Assembly (NCBI GenBank): GCA_016758965.1
Contig: JAEPRB010000028.1
Coordinates: 124,001-188,000, forward strand
DNA from: Circinella minor
Taxonomy: Eukaryota > Mucoromycota > Mucoromycetes > Mucorales > Lichtheimiaceae
Reading direction: 5' to 3'
Length of the DNA: 64,000 bases
Below the pieces are notes generated by a model, which ran no database searches, was not told the DNA's origin, and saw nothing but the letters and a program-made list of their open reading frames with translations. This document shows positions 15,874 to 27,448 of this stretch, piece by piece (positions within the stretch are counted from its first letter, which is position 1; every line of letters starts with the position of its first letter). A program made the position numbers and the translations under genes.

Positions 15874-16359
15874 TCAAATTTCAAAGCTTCCCAAAAACTC
15901 TTGTTGATCTAGATCCGATTCGGCTTGTTCTTCCGCATTGTCTTCAAACCATAGATTTGACCCATAATTTATACATAATTCCTCGTCAGGTTCAATGTCG
16001 CGCATTGTAACATAGCGGATGACATTGTTTTCAAAATCTCTATAGTAACCAACATTAGGGCTACTGGCGTGATTGAACATGGATCCAAGACCAAGAGCAA
16101 GGGCAAACTGGCCCTCTTTCCAAATGTAAGTATAGTGATCAAGAACGGTATATTGACCATGGGCCTTGTATTCGTCTGGTGAAAATAATAAAACTGGTGA
16201 TATTTCTACAACTGTATTTCGTTTGATGGATTCCTTTGGAAAAACACCTCTACCACGTATAGGGTGATTTCTTAATTCAAGTTCGATTTTATGCTGTTCC
16301 ATAACAACTGCATTGCTATCATTATTATTGTTATTATTATTGTTATTCTTCTCCCCCAT
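15874..16359 (-). CDS. Small SET-domain protein
   Basis: A single exon encodes 161 residues starting at ATG 16359. After an Asn-homopolymer N-terminus the protein is essentially one SET domain. It shows RGRGVFPKESIKRNTVVEI (N-SET turn), GLGSMFNHASSPNVGYYRD (the NH..SPN part of the SAM-binding pseudoknot) and DIEPDEELCINYG (the catalytic-Tyr motif). SET proteins methylate lysines on histones or other proteins using SAM. No pre-SET, post-SET cysteines or MYND finger are present, so it resembles the compact bacterial-like SET proteins (COG2940 type). The substrate is unknown. The C-terminal tail is acidic. Confidence 0.85.
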   Translation of the reverse strand: MGEKNNNNNNNNNDSNAVVMEQHKIELELRNHPIRGRGVFPKESIKRNTVVEISPVLLFSPDEYKAHGQYTVLDHYTYIWKEGQFALALGLGSMFNHASSPNVGYYRDFENNVIRYVTMRDIEPDEELCINYGSNLWFEDNAEEQAESDLDQQEFLGSFEI

Positions 16360-16537
16360 ATTCTCGTTATTTCCAAATCAAATAAAGTTTTGTGAAAAAA
16401 AAATGATAATAGAAAAGCAGAAAAAAACATATGAAAAAAGACATGCTGATATTGAAATTAGAAATATATATAAAAAAAATGGATGTGAATGTGTATATAT
16501 AGTACAATTATTAGAATATGGTGGATAATAATAAAAT

Positions 16538-19381
16538 CTAAGCTCCCAAAAGTTTAAGTGCCAATGCTTCTTGATCTGCCAAAGTAACAGGCTCATCAGT
16601 TTCAATAACACGTTTCTTTCCAGACAGTGATTCATCTTCAGAAGAAGAAGAGTCTTCTTGTGCTTCACGCCATTTTCGTTTGAATGCTTTACGTTCTTCA
16701 TCTTCTTCATCGGATGAAGCTTCTGATCCAGATTCGCTGTAATTGTCTTCGGCACCAGAACCCAAAGTATATACCACATCGTCCATATCTTCTCCTTGTT
16801 CACGTCTCATTTCCTCCAACTAATGATTAAATTATAATGAAATTGATTTAGTATTTAGTCAAAGTATGATCCCTCAATAATGATAAAAATAGTGGTTTTA
16901 CCTCTAATCTCTTTTGTAACTTTCGTTTCTCTCGTTTTTCCTTGCGCTTTTGTTTTGCTGTTGCTTTATCATCCCAATCAGCACTCTCCATGACCTTGGC
17001 CTCTTCGCTAATGTATGCTTCCTTTTGAACCTTGGCATCACCAGCCTTTAAGAATTCTTCTTCATTTTCCATTTCATACAATTGATGTGGCTATATTATC
17101 AATCACAGAAGAAAATACATGAGCGTATTAGTTAAAAAATAAACCACTGAACACAAGTATAATAGATATACTTACATTGCCTTCATCATCAAACACAATT
17201 CTTTCTCCCTTAGTCATCTTTTTAGCAATATGTTTCTTGGTCATATTAGCTTGTCGTTTAGAAAGATTCTCTGATACCAATTCCTTAATCTCTTCTTCAG
17301 GTTCACTTTCCAATTCATGATCCTTTCTACGAATCGTCATGAAGTCTTCATCATCATCGTCATCCTTGCCAATAGTATCATTTTCAAAATCAACAAGTTT
17401 GTTGTAATGTTCTGATAAAATGTCTTGGTTCTTTCGTTGAAACATACGATCGTATTTTGTTTTGACTTGATCCTATTATTGTTATAAAGGAATTGTTTAA
17501 AAATCTACTGATCCAATAATCGATAACGAAAAAAATTCGTATTATATAATGCTATTAATTTTCCTTTTACCTTTGTCTTTTCTTCTTCTTCAACATCTTC
17601 TTCTTTTTTATCGTTCTCTTTAAGTAATCTGGAAACTGCAGTTTCTTTAGCCTTTGCCTGGGTAAGAAATTTAATTTTAGGAACACCAGCTAGACCAAGT
17701 GATGCAGCATACTCTTCTGTAGGTAATTCGGTTGCTTTAAAGATATTCTTGTTTCGTTGTAAATAGACTGAGCGCATATAGGAGACAAATGCCTAATAAT
17801 AGTAATAATAATAAATATTTGATACTCTGGTCAAAAACATCACATGTGTATATAAAAATGTTTATAAATACTTACTCTTTGGCCAAGATATTTCATTTCC
17901 GCATCTCGGAAACAAAAACTTTGCAATTGCTTCTGGATTGATTTTTGTTTACTATCGCGTACTTTGATTTCATCAATAGGAACCTTTTTCTTCTTCAATT
18001 CTTCTATCATACCTTCCGCTTCTGTCGGTAACAATAACAAAAGGCCATGACCTCCTGCATCAAAACGAGCCGTACGTCCAACGCGATGAATATAGGTGTC
18101 CGCATCTTCAGGACAATCTAATTGCAATACCCAATCCACAGCAGGGAAATCCAAACCACGAGCAGCAATATCGGTACTAAACAATACGGCGTGTTGTGTA
18201 GACGTAAATTTGCGGAAAATCTCTACTCGTTTTGTTTGCTTTTGTTTACCGTGTAAATGTAAAAGGGAAATACCCGGTTGTAATTTACAAAATGCTTCAA
18301 AGACAAATCGTGTCTGTTTACAACTAGACATAAATACAATGGTCTTGTTTTGTAAATGTGACTTGATGAAAGAAAATAAAATATCCAACTTTTTTTGTAA
18401 ATCGCAAACAATATAATGTTGTGTCAAATTATGTGGTGTACTATGTTCTGATTTTTCGTGAACGGCGACGTATTCAGGATCATGTAAACTGAGTCGTGCA
18501 AGATCTTTAACGGAACGTGTTTGTGTGGCTGAAAAAAGCATTGTTTGTCGACTGTTTGGTAAGTTATCAATAATAGCGTTGACCGTCTTTTGAAAACCCA
18601 TATCAAGAATACGATCAGCTTCATCCAGTACAAGGGCTTGTAAATTATCACAATCAAAACCAACAGATTGATCCATATGTTGTAATAAGCGTCCAGGAGT
18701 GGCAACTAAAATGTTCATTCGTGCAATACGTTCGGATTCAACCTTGAAATCCTTACCACCAATAATCAAACCTGCTGAAAAGCTATGTTCGAAACCAATT
18801 TTTTTCAATACTTCAAAGATTTGTACTGCTAATTCACGAGTAGGAGAAATGATTAAAGCACCTAATCCATCAGCTTGGTTCCATCGAGCTCGATGCAAAA
18901 TTTCCAATACCTAGTATATATTTCAAAAATATTTTTGTTTTTTTTTTTAGTCCCATTTTTTTTGTATAACATATAGTTAATAAAATTTAAACTTACAGGT
19001 ACAAGGAATGATAAGGTTTTACCACTACCAGTCTTTGCAGCACCTAAAACGTCTCTTTTAGCCAATGCCAAAGGAATAGCCTTTCGTTGAATATCAGTCA
19101 ACTGTCGAAAATTAGCTCTTTTTAAACCTTTACGCGTTTTCGTCGAAATTGGTAAATCATCAAAGAATTTGGTATCAACAAAGTTTTCCTGTCAAAAACA
19201 ATATATTTTCAGATCGATTAGTTTATTTTTATGTAGATCAAAAGACGAGATCAAAATTATTGTCACTACATACAGGTTGTTTTGTTTTTTCTTCAATGGT
19301 TTGTAATTCTTCTTGTTCAATAATCTTTCGCTTTTGTCTTCCACTAAGCTTTGGTGGTTCAGGTTGTTGTTCCTCAGACAT
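16538..19381 (-). CDS. DBP4: DEAD-box RNA helicase Dbp4 (Hca4/DDX10)
   Basis: Seven exons: 19381-19274, 19188-18997, 18910-17876, 17792-17571, 17472-17176, 17090-16902 and 16819-16538, all phase 0, giving 774 residues (yeast Dbp4 is 770). It is a nucleolar ATP-dependent RNA helicase that helps release U14 and U3 snoRNAs during 18S rRNA processing. Motifs: Walker [10 protein letters not shown] (86-94), PTRELA (123-128), TPGR (171-174), DEAD (196-199), SATQ, and HRVGRTAR in motif VI. After the core comes the Dbp4-specific block [20 protein letters not shown], then a long acidic/basic tail that is typical of the family. It shares a 196-bp upstream region with the divergent ABCB8-like gene. Confidence 0.96.
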
Positions 19382-19577
19382 TTGTTGCGTATATATGATA
19401 TAAAGTTTGTTAGGTAACAAAAAAAGAATTTTTTTCCCACTTTTTTTTTTTTTTTTCTGCAACAAAAAAAACAAATTGGACGGAGTTTTTTTTTTTTTTT
19501 TTTTTTTTTTGGCAGTAAAATAAGCAAATCCTTTAAGCTTTTTTTTTTTGAGTGTGAGACAAAATAAAAATAGAGAT
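19382..19577. promoter_or_regulatory. Shared divergent promoter with long poly(T)
   Basis: Only 196 bp separate the ATGs of DBP4 (-) and the ABCB8-like gene (+). The region carries T runs of 16 nt (19441-19456) and 25 nt (19486-19510). Poly(dA:dT) tracts exclude nucleosomes in fungal promoters, so a shared nucleosome-free region is a fair inference. Confidence 0.55.
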
Positions 19578-22500
19578 ATGCCTATAACTCTGGCACGACT
19601 TGCTTCGTGTCAGATTCTTTCAACTGTAAGAAATAAATTCAAACGAGAAAATTTAATTCAATGTGTAATAATAAGTAAATTTATTATATATGTATTATTA
19701 GTATTCAAAAACTGGAATACTTCATTGTATATCTCCAACAAAAGCAGCATTCCTTTCATTTCGACGTGAACTTTCTAATTCTTCAAAAACACAATGGAGT
19801 CAACAAACTAAGTCAGTTTTATATTTTTATTTTCTAAAAGAAAACATATTGATTGTTATTAATCGTATTTTTTCTTTCCTAGTTCTTTAAAATTTACGAG
19901 CAGTACGTCAAAAATAATATCATTTAGCAGTTCTCAGCACGTGTTGTTCCTGCGACCCGTTGCCACACTTTGTCTTGTTGCTAGTAGTTACAAATTAATT
20001 ACAACCTATCCAACCAAGCTACTCAAAACATGTTATTGTGAGGCTATGCATCAGGAACCCATTGCGATAAAAATACCATCAGCTACAAGAAAACAAATAA
20101 CATTAGCCAAACAGCAACGAGAATCTGAACAGCGAGAAATATCTTTGATCCGAGATATCTGGTCATTAATCAAACCAGATTTTTTATTAATGTGCTGTAT
20201 TGTACTTACAGCCATTGCAGCAGCATTTATTCAATTACAAACACCAATCATTACTGGAGAGCTTATTAATGTTATTTCATCAGGATCCTCAGCATTATTA
20301 GCTAGTGCGGGTATTAGTCAATTAAATCGTCCAGCCATGAAATTATTTGGTTTGTTGTCAGCACAAGGAGTTTTGACTTTTGCACATATTTCTTTGGTAT
20401 CAATTTTTGGTGAAAATGTTGCCAAACGGTTACGAGCTCAATTATTTGCTGCTATGGTGAGACAAGATATGGCATTTTTTGATTCCAATCGTAGTGGTGA
20501 ATTAGTTGGACGATTAACAACAGATGTTGCCGATTTTAAGGTAAACTAGCATTATTAAATAAATCAATTATTTGTGATTATATTAAATGCTTTGTTTTAT
20601 TGTTTGTGTAGCACACATTCAAGCAACTGGTAACACAGGGATTAAAATCGGTCACTCAAACAGTTGGATCGGCAATCCACTTATTCCGAATTTCAACCCC
20701 ATTGACATTGACCATGTTAGGTACAATGCCAATATTATATGTATTACTTAATGTGTATGGTGCTTATCTTCGAAAATTGAGTAGAGTCGGGAAAAATATC
20801 GATGGACAAGCAAGTGGTGTTGCTGGAGAGGTAAAATAAAATATATCTATTCATATGTATGTGTATATACTCACACAAAAAGTATTAATATCGAGCTTTA
20901 TCTCATATTTTTTTCTTTATTAAAAAAATAGGTAATTTCCAATATGCGTACAGTCCGTGCTTTTGCTGCTGAAGAAAAAGAGATGAACCATTATGGACAA
21001 GCTTGTGATAAACTGGCTGCAACTAGTCGTAAATTAGGTTTTCATATCGGCATGTTCCAAGGTTTGTTTATATCGAGTACAGGCTTATGAGATTGAATGG
21101 AATAGATCCATGTATATGTATATGTATAATTAATTTCCAAATCAATAATATTATATGATAGGCATGACTAATGTGTCCATTGGCTGTATGGTAATATTTT
21201 CCATCTTTATTACTTCTATAATTATATTTATGTGTCAAAAGAGGAGATGATAATAATAAAAACAATCTTTGGTTCTAATTTATAAATTGCATGAAACAGG
21301 TACTTACTGTTCTTTATTATGGAGGTTCTTTGGTTGTTCGAAATGAATTAACAGGAGGAGAACTCATGTCGTAAGTAAATGGACTGTGAATTATATTCTT
21401 ATTCAATGTTAAATACACTAGCTAATAATAATAATATTATTATTAGTTATATGCTCTCTACACAAACTGCACAACAATCATTAGTGTCTCTTGGTGTATT
21501 ATTTGGTCAAACAATCAAAGCTGCAGCATCTGCAACTCGTGTATTCGAATTTATTCATTTAGAACCTGCTGTATCCATCAATGGTGGTAACACATTATCA
21601 AATGTCTGGGGTGATGTCCAATTTCAAGATATTGAATTCTCTTATCCTTCTCGACCTGATCATCAAGTTTTGAATTCATTCAATTTGCATGTACCCCAAG
21701 GAACAACAGTTGCTTTATGTGGATCATCTGGTAAGAGGAAAAAGAAAGTGAATTATAGTAATATCTTAATATTAATGAAAAGGTTGAAATCTAATAACAA
21801 AATATTTATACATTTTTTCTTTAACTAGGTTCTGGAAAATCCACGATTGCTTCTTTACTTGAAAGATTCTACGAGCCAGCATCTGGCACTGTTTTCTTGG
21901 ATGGAAATGATTTATCTGAAATGGACCCATCTTGGTTAAGACAACAAATTGGTTTTATCAATCAAGGTAAATATACACTAATAATACACCATGCTTTTCC
22001 TTTTCTCGTATAATTCGCTGAGTAAATTTGCAAGCTAATAAATTAGTTATGAATTTTTGTAGAACCTGTTTTATTCGCCACTTCGATTTTGGAAAATATT
22101 CGTTACGGAAAACCGGACGCAACAATGGAACAAGTACAACAAGCTGCTCGTCAAGCTAATGCAGAAACATTCATTGAGAGTTTCCCAGAAGGTTATGACA
22201 CTATTGTTGGCGAACGAGGAGCTGCATTATCTGGAGGACAAAAACAACGAATTGCTATTGCTCGAGCTATTTTGAAAGATCCAAAGGTAAATGAAAAAAA
22301 AGACTAGCTATTAATTGTGTTGTAGAGACGAAATAAGGAGAAGGAAAGAAGTTATATAAAGATATAATAACAAAAGCAATTGTTGTCATTTGTACATATA
22401 TATAATATAGATTCTTATTTTGGACGAAGCTACATCGGCTTTAGATAGTGAATCAGAAAAGATTGTTCAAGATGCTCTTGATAAGGTGATGAAGAATCGT

Positions 22501-22674
22501 ACTGTACTTGTTATTGCTCATCGATTATCCACTATTCGTGCAGCTGATATGATAGTTGTGATGGGTAGAGTACCTGGAAATATTATTGAAAGAGGTACAC
22601 ATGATGAGTTGATGGCAAAACGAGGAGCTTATTTTAAATTACATAATCAGTTAGAGACTGCTGAGCAGTTATAA
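19578..22674 (+). CDS. Mitochondrial half ABC transporter, ABCB8-like
   Basis: Eleven exons: 19578-19625, 19702-19811, 19883-20540, 20612-20830, 20932-21061, 21162-21190, 21300-21370, 21447-21730, 21829-21966, 22063-22286 and 22411-22674. Phases agree; 724 residues. The first ~90 residues are rich in Ser/Thr/Arg with few acidic residues, a likely mitochondrial presequence. A six-helix ABC exporter domain follows (~120-430), with [14 protein letters not shown] and [12 protein letters not shown] typical of the B family. The nucleotide-binding domain has Walker A GSSGSGKST (Lys520), signature LSGGQ (618-622), Walker B LILDE (639-643) and His674. The order and spacing fit metazoan ABCB8, an inner-membrane transporter tied to iron export and potassium flux. 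Mdl1/Mdl2 (ABCB10 type) fit less well. It must dimerise. Confidence 0.9.
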
Positions 22675-22946
22675 GACATTTATTACTTATAATATACACA
22701 TATAATCCATACATATTCATATTTATATACAATAATAATGATAATAAATTAGATCATGTTATATAATATAGCACAACATATCAAATAACTTAGTATGATG
22801 ATGTTTATGATCCTCCGTTGAACAAATCTGATTGGTTGTCAAAACGCGTCTTTAAAATAAAGGTGTGAGTGATGCTGCGCGCATAAATAATTTTATTATT
22901 CTTTTTAATCACTTACACGAAAAACACACATAGTATACAATAAAAC

Positions 22947-25900
22947 ATGACGAGTAAAAAAGCAACAGTATATATTCTTGACAGTGGTCCAAATATGGGT
23001 CAATGGCTTAAAATGTATGAAGCTTCTGCTTTTCAAAAATCCAAAGATGCCATTCAACAATCTCTTGAAGAAAAGGTTTGTCCTTTTATTCATTCTCTTA
23101 ATTATACTATTTTTTTTTTGTTGTTAATTCTTCTAATCACTCATTTTTTCCAATACAGTTACTTGCCGGTCGTAAAACGGATCAGATTAGTTTAGTAATT
23201 GCAGGAACAGAAGGTAATTTCGGTATTGGATAGTGAAAAAGGAAAAGAAGACTTTTTTTTTCTAACTTATATTATTATTTAGAGTCGGATAATGATCTTG
23301 CTAGAGAACAACCTGGTCAATATCAACATATCACCGTTATGAATCCAATTAAACAACCTGATCTTGAGTTATTACGCGACTTTGTCAATGTCCCACAGAT
23401 GGATTCAAAAACAAACAGTGCTGATGGTAAAGCATATACAAATGAAAATATATATCTATCAATATGTTAATGTATATTTACTCACATCTATGATTTCATG
23501 CTACATTTTGTTTTAGTTTTCGATGCTTTGATCCTTACAGTTGCAATGATCAAGGATTTTGTACGACATCTTAAATACGAAAAACGAATTCGATTATATA
23601 CAACTTTGAATGGAGAAATTAATTGGGATAATATCGAAGAAGTGAATGAAATGATTCGCGCAGTTGGTATTCAAGTTTCCATTGCGTAAGTATGACATTT
23701 TCTTTTTGAAATAGATTAAAACTCTAGGATTATTATTATCATTATCTATTATTTATATCTAATCACACCCGTCGCCTTTTTGTCCCCCCCCCTAAAAAAA
23801 TTACACATAACAGTTGTTTGGGACTTAATGAAGCCAAAAATGCAGGACATGATGCGAATCCTACTGTTCAAAGAAACTTGGAAAATTTTAATAAATTAAT
23901 TAAAGATATACCCAATTCTGATATATTTGATTTATCTGATGCTATTGAAGAATCCAGACAATTCCATAAAAAAGAAGTTCGACCTACTCCTGTCTATCGT
24001 GGTTACTTGTCGTTTGGTGACAGTTCTCGATTCCCTGATACCTCGCTTTCTATTAGTATTAATATGTATGCAAGAGTCATGGAAGCAAAAGTTCCATCTG
24101 CTAAGAAATGGTCTTCTGTCTCAAATGTGGGAGATGCTAAAACTGATGATGGAAGAGAAAGTCATCAAGTCGTTTCTGAAAGTACTTATCGAATTAAGGG
24201 AAAAGAAAATAATAATAACAATAGCAAGAATAACAATGGTGAATATGATGAAGCCTATGAAAATGATAATAAAGACGAGGAAGAAGACAATGATGGGGAA
24301 GTACAAGAAGTCGAAAAATCAGCACTTGAAAAGGCATACCGATTTGGTAAAAATATGGTGGTAGTTTCTGAAGAAACAGAGCAATATTTAAAATTAAAAA
24401 CAGATCCATCCATGACAGTCATTGCTATATATCCAAATAAAGCTGTAAGTTCTGTAATATAAAAAAAACATTGTTATGGATTATTAACTATTTTTTTTCT
24501 TGCTTAAAAATATGTATTTTCATATATAGTTTCCACCACAATTACATATGGCAAATGTTTATACTATCGTTGCAGGTACCGATCGTCCCAACTTTGCTGC
24601 AAAAGCCATATCAGCATTTGCTTTTGCTTTGCAAAAAAGTTCATCTGTGGCACTCGTTCGTTATGTTTCTCGAGCTAACGTTCCACCTAAACTTGCCATT
24701 TTAAAACCTTGTATTGATGATAATATCGAAGCCTTATACTTTACTCAAGTAAGATTTTCAATTAAATTACTTTGTTAATATAACAGGGTAAATCTTTGGT
24801 TATTCCTGTCTTATACATATACTAAATATATATGTGTGATTATTTAATATAAAAAAAACAGGTACCTTTTGCAGAAGATTATCGAGACTTTACATTTAAT
24901 TCTTTGGATAAAGTCATTACAACATCTGGTAAAGTAATCACTGAAAATCACCCACTACTTCCCACTCAAGATGCACGTGATGCCATGTCAGCTTTTGTTA
25001 AAGATATGGCTCTCAAAGAACCAGAACCCGAAAACGAAGGAAAAAGGTAGACACATATATTTATTTATTTAATAATTTGCTGTGCCCTATTATTGAAATC
25101 TGAATAACGATTTTTATCTGTTTATATTGGGTAGTTATGATGAGAAAACGGATGAAGCAATAATCGATCTTGAAGAAATTTATAATCCACATATTTGGCT
25201 ATCTCAAAAAGCAATGGTTGCCAGGGCTCTGAATTCAGCAGCTCCAGTACCTGATTTAGATCCACGCTTAAAAGAACAATTTGAACCCTCACCAAGATTG
25301 GTTACTAAAAACAAAGAAAATGTTGAAAATTTGAAACGTGCATTAAATGTTAAGAAAGGTGGAGAAAGGCTTTCTTTTAAGTTTCATTCTGTATAAATCA
25401 TAACACATTTTTTCTTGTGATGATAACTAAAAATCAACTAACACTCGTTTCTTTTCCTTTTTTACTAGTTGATCGAACAAGTAAAAAAAGTAAATATGGT
25501 GTTGGAATGGAACAAGCTGTAACTGACAATCTATTACCCGTGGATCAAGTATTGGATGCTCAACGACTACCAGAGTCTCCTGTTATTAAACAGGAGCCAC
25601 AAAATGAAATTCGCAATTTTATGAATTATGAAACTCGTGATATTTCAATGGGTCAGCCTATATCTGATTTCAATGCAATGATTAATAATCGAAACGAAGA
25701 TTTAGTATCCAGTGGTATGTGACATTCTTTTTATTCATCGTAATATTTACTATTAATATTTGTTCTCTTATTATTGATTTGCTAAGTTATTTTTGGCTCA
25801 AAATGATATATAGCTGTGGAAAAAATGTCCTCTATTATTACAACTCTTGTTACCAAATCTTTTGGAAAACGGGATTATGACAAAGCTTATGAATGTTTAC

Positions 25901-26127
25901 AAGTACTACGAGAAACTGCTGGAAAAGAAGATGAATCAGAAGCATTTAACATATATATGCATCGATTAAAAGAAACATGTGATCCTGGAAACCCAGATTC
26001 ACGTCGAAAAGATTTTTGGGATATGCTAAAAGAAAAAAAAATGACATTAATTAGTAGTGAAGAAGCTCCTGATAGTCAAATATCCCCAGATGAGGCAAAA
26101 AGAGTATGTTATTTGTTATTCGTATAT

Positions 26128-26166
<39 letters not shown>

Positions 26167-26431
26167 ATTGTAGAGAGCGTAAATGTATTTTTTTATAACA
26201 ATTCTTTTTTTTTTATTCATAACAAAATAGTTTTTGGAAGAAGAACAACCTATCCGGGAAACTATTCCACCAGAAAGTGCAGATGGTGACACTGGCATGT
26301 CGAATGAAGATTTGGTATGTACAAATAGTAAAAAAAAAGAAGATTAATTATTCAATCTTTAAAGAAAAAAATATAACTTTTTTAATCATTTTTATTGATG
26401 GTTTTTTATTTAGCTTGCCATGATGGAGTAA
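22947..26431 (+). CDS. KU80: Ku80 (XRCC5), DNA end-binding subunit
   Basis: Twelve exons: 22947-23075, 23159-23213, 23283-23426, 23517-23685, 23814-24444, 24530-24748, 24862-25046, 25135-25358, 25469-25714, 25814-26103, 26231-26314 and 26414-26431. They give 797 residues. Ku80 pairs with Ku70 to encircle broken DNA ends in non-homologous end joining and at telomeres. Domains: vWA-like N-terminus (1-~190), Ku beta-barrel (~220-480) and C-terminal helical domain (~590-720). An Asn/Asp/Glu-rich insert sits at ~293-330 inside the barrel. The C-terminus reads SPDEAKRFLEEE ... SNEDLLAMME, which resembles the PIKK-docking end of vertebrate Ku80. Exon 8 needs a weak gtggag donor; the other sites are ordinary. 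Intron 10 holds a (GT)13 repeat. Confidence 0.93.
26141..26166 (+). repeat. (GT)13 microsatellite in a Ku80 intron
   Basis: Thirteen GT units lie in the intron between exons 10 and 11 of Ku80, next to an AT run. It is intronic and without coding effect. Confidence 0.9.
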
Positions 26432-27448
26432 TCAAGTAGAGATACTCCTGTTTAATCTAAGTTCACAATATATATAAAGATACACCATCCCTTGCGTTTT
26501 TTAGTAATAATTCCCTAACAATCACTTTTTTTTTCATGTAATAAAAGAACCATAAAGTTTTTACTGAGTAATCTATATATATATATATATATGAGATATA
26601 ATGTATGTAGTTGTTGTTATATATTTTTAATCATCCTAAAAAAAATAAAGAACCAAAAAAGTATGTTACGTACGCATATTATGACAATCAAACAATTATA
26701 TTAATAATAATAAAAAATGAACCGTTATGATTTACGTATATAATAATACGTACGTATTTAAAAGGTACGAGTCATCATTGAGCTGGATAGAATAGGGACC
26801 AAGCTTAATATAATTTCAGGCATTTTATTCTATTCTTTAATAGCGAAAGTACGTGCATACATAAGATAATAACTTAAACGAGGACAAAAAATGATTATTA
26901 CACTCTTCTTTCGTCGTCGTCCAATAGCAGTTTTATTTTGACTAACTAAAAATAAGTCATTTACGTACCTAATTAGTTTATATGTACTACTTAGCGTGTT
27001 TTTCTTATTTATATGGCTTGTTTCCCAGTACGAGAAGGTACCCAATTTTGTTTTTATGAGCTTAGATTTACAACTACCAAGGAGATACTTTATAATATAT
27101 CGGTTCTAATAGTAATCCTACTCTACAATATGAAAGGATACATGATAATAGAAATAACATTCATTTGTTTACATATGATTTCATCACTATTGTTACAATG
27201 TAACGTGAAACATAGAGCTATTGACACTAATATTGAAGAAAAGATAAATGAACTACCATATCTCATAATGAATTTCTGACGCAAAACATAAATAAATGCA
27301 TTGGTGTGACACCCAAGATTGGGCGGGAACCTTTTTATTCGCGTGCTAATGTATCCACCAAATATAACTCAGAGCGACACACATATATACACCCGTGCCT
27401 ATCTTTTCTTTTCTCTCTTTTTTTTTGTTGGCTCTACAACTTTCAACA
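26432..27448. other. Intergenic between Ku80 and COG2
   Basis: AT-rich; a TA run lies near 26573-26592 and repeated TACGTA words occur at 26669-26765. The small frames on both strands have no codon structure. It should contain the Ku80 3' end and the COG2 promoter. Confidence 0.45.
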
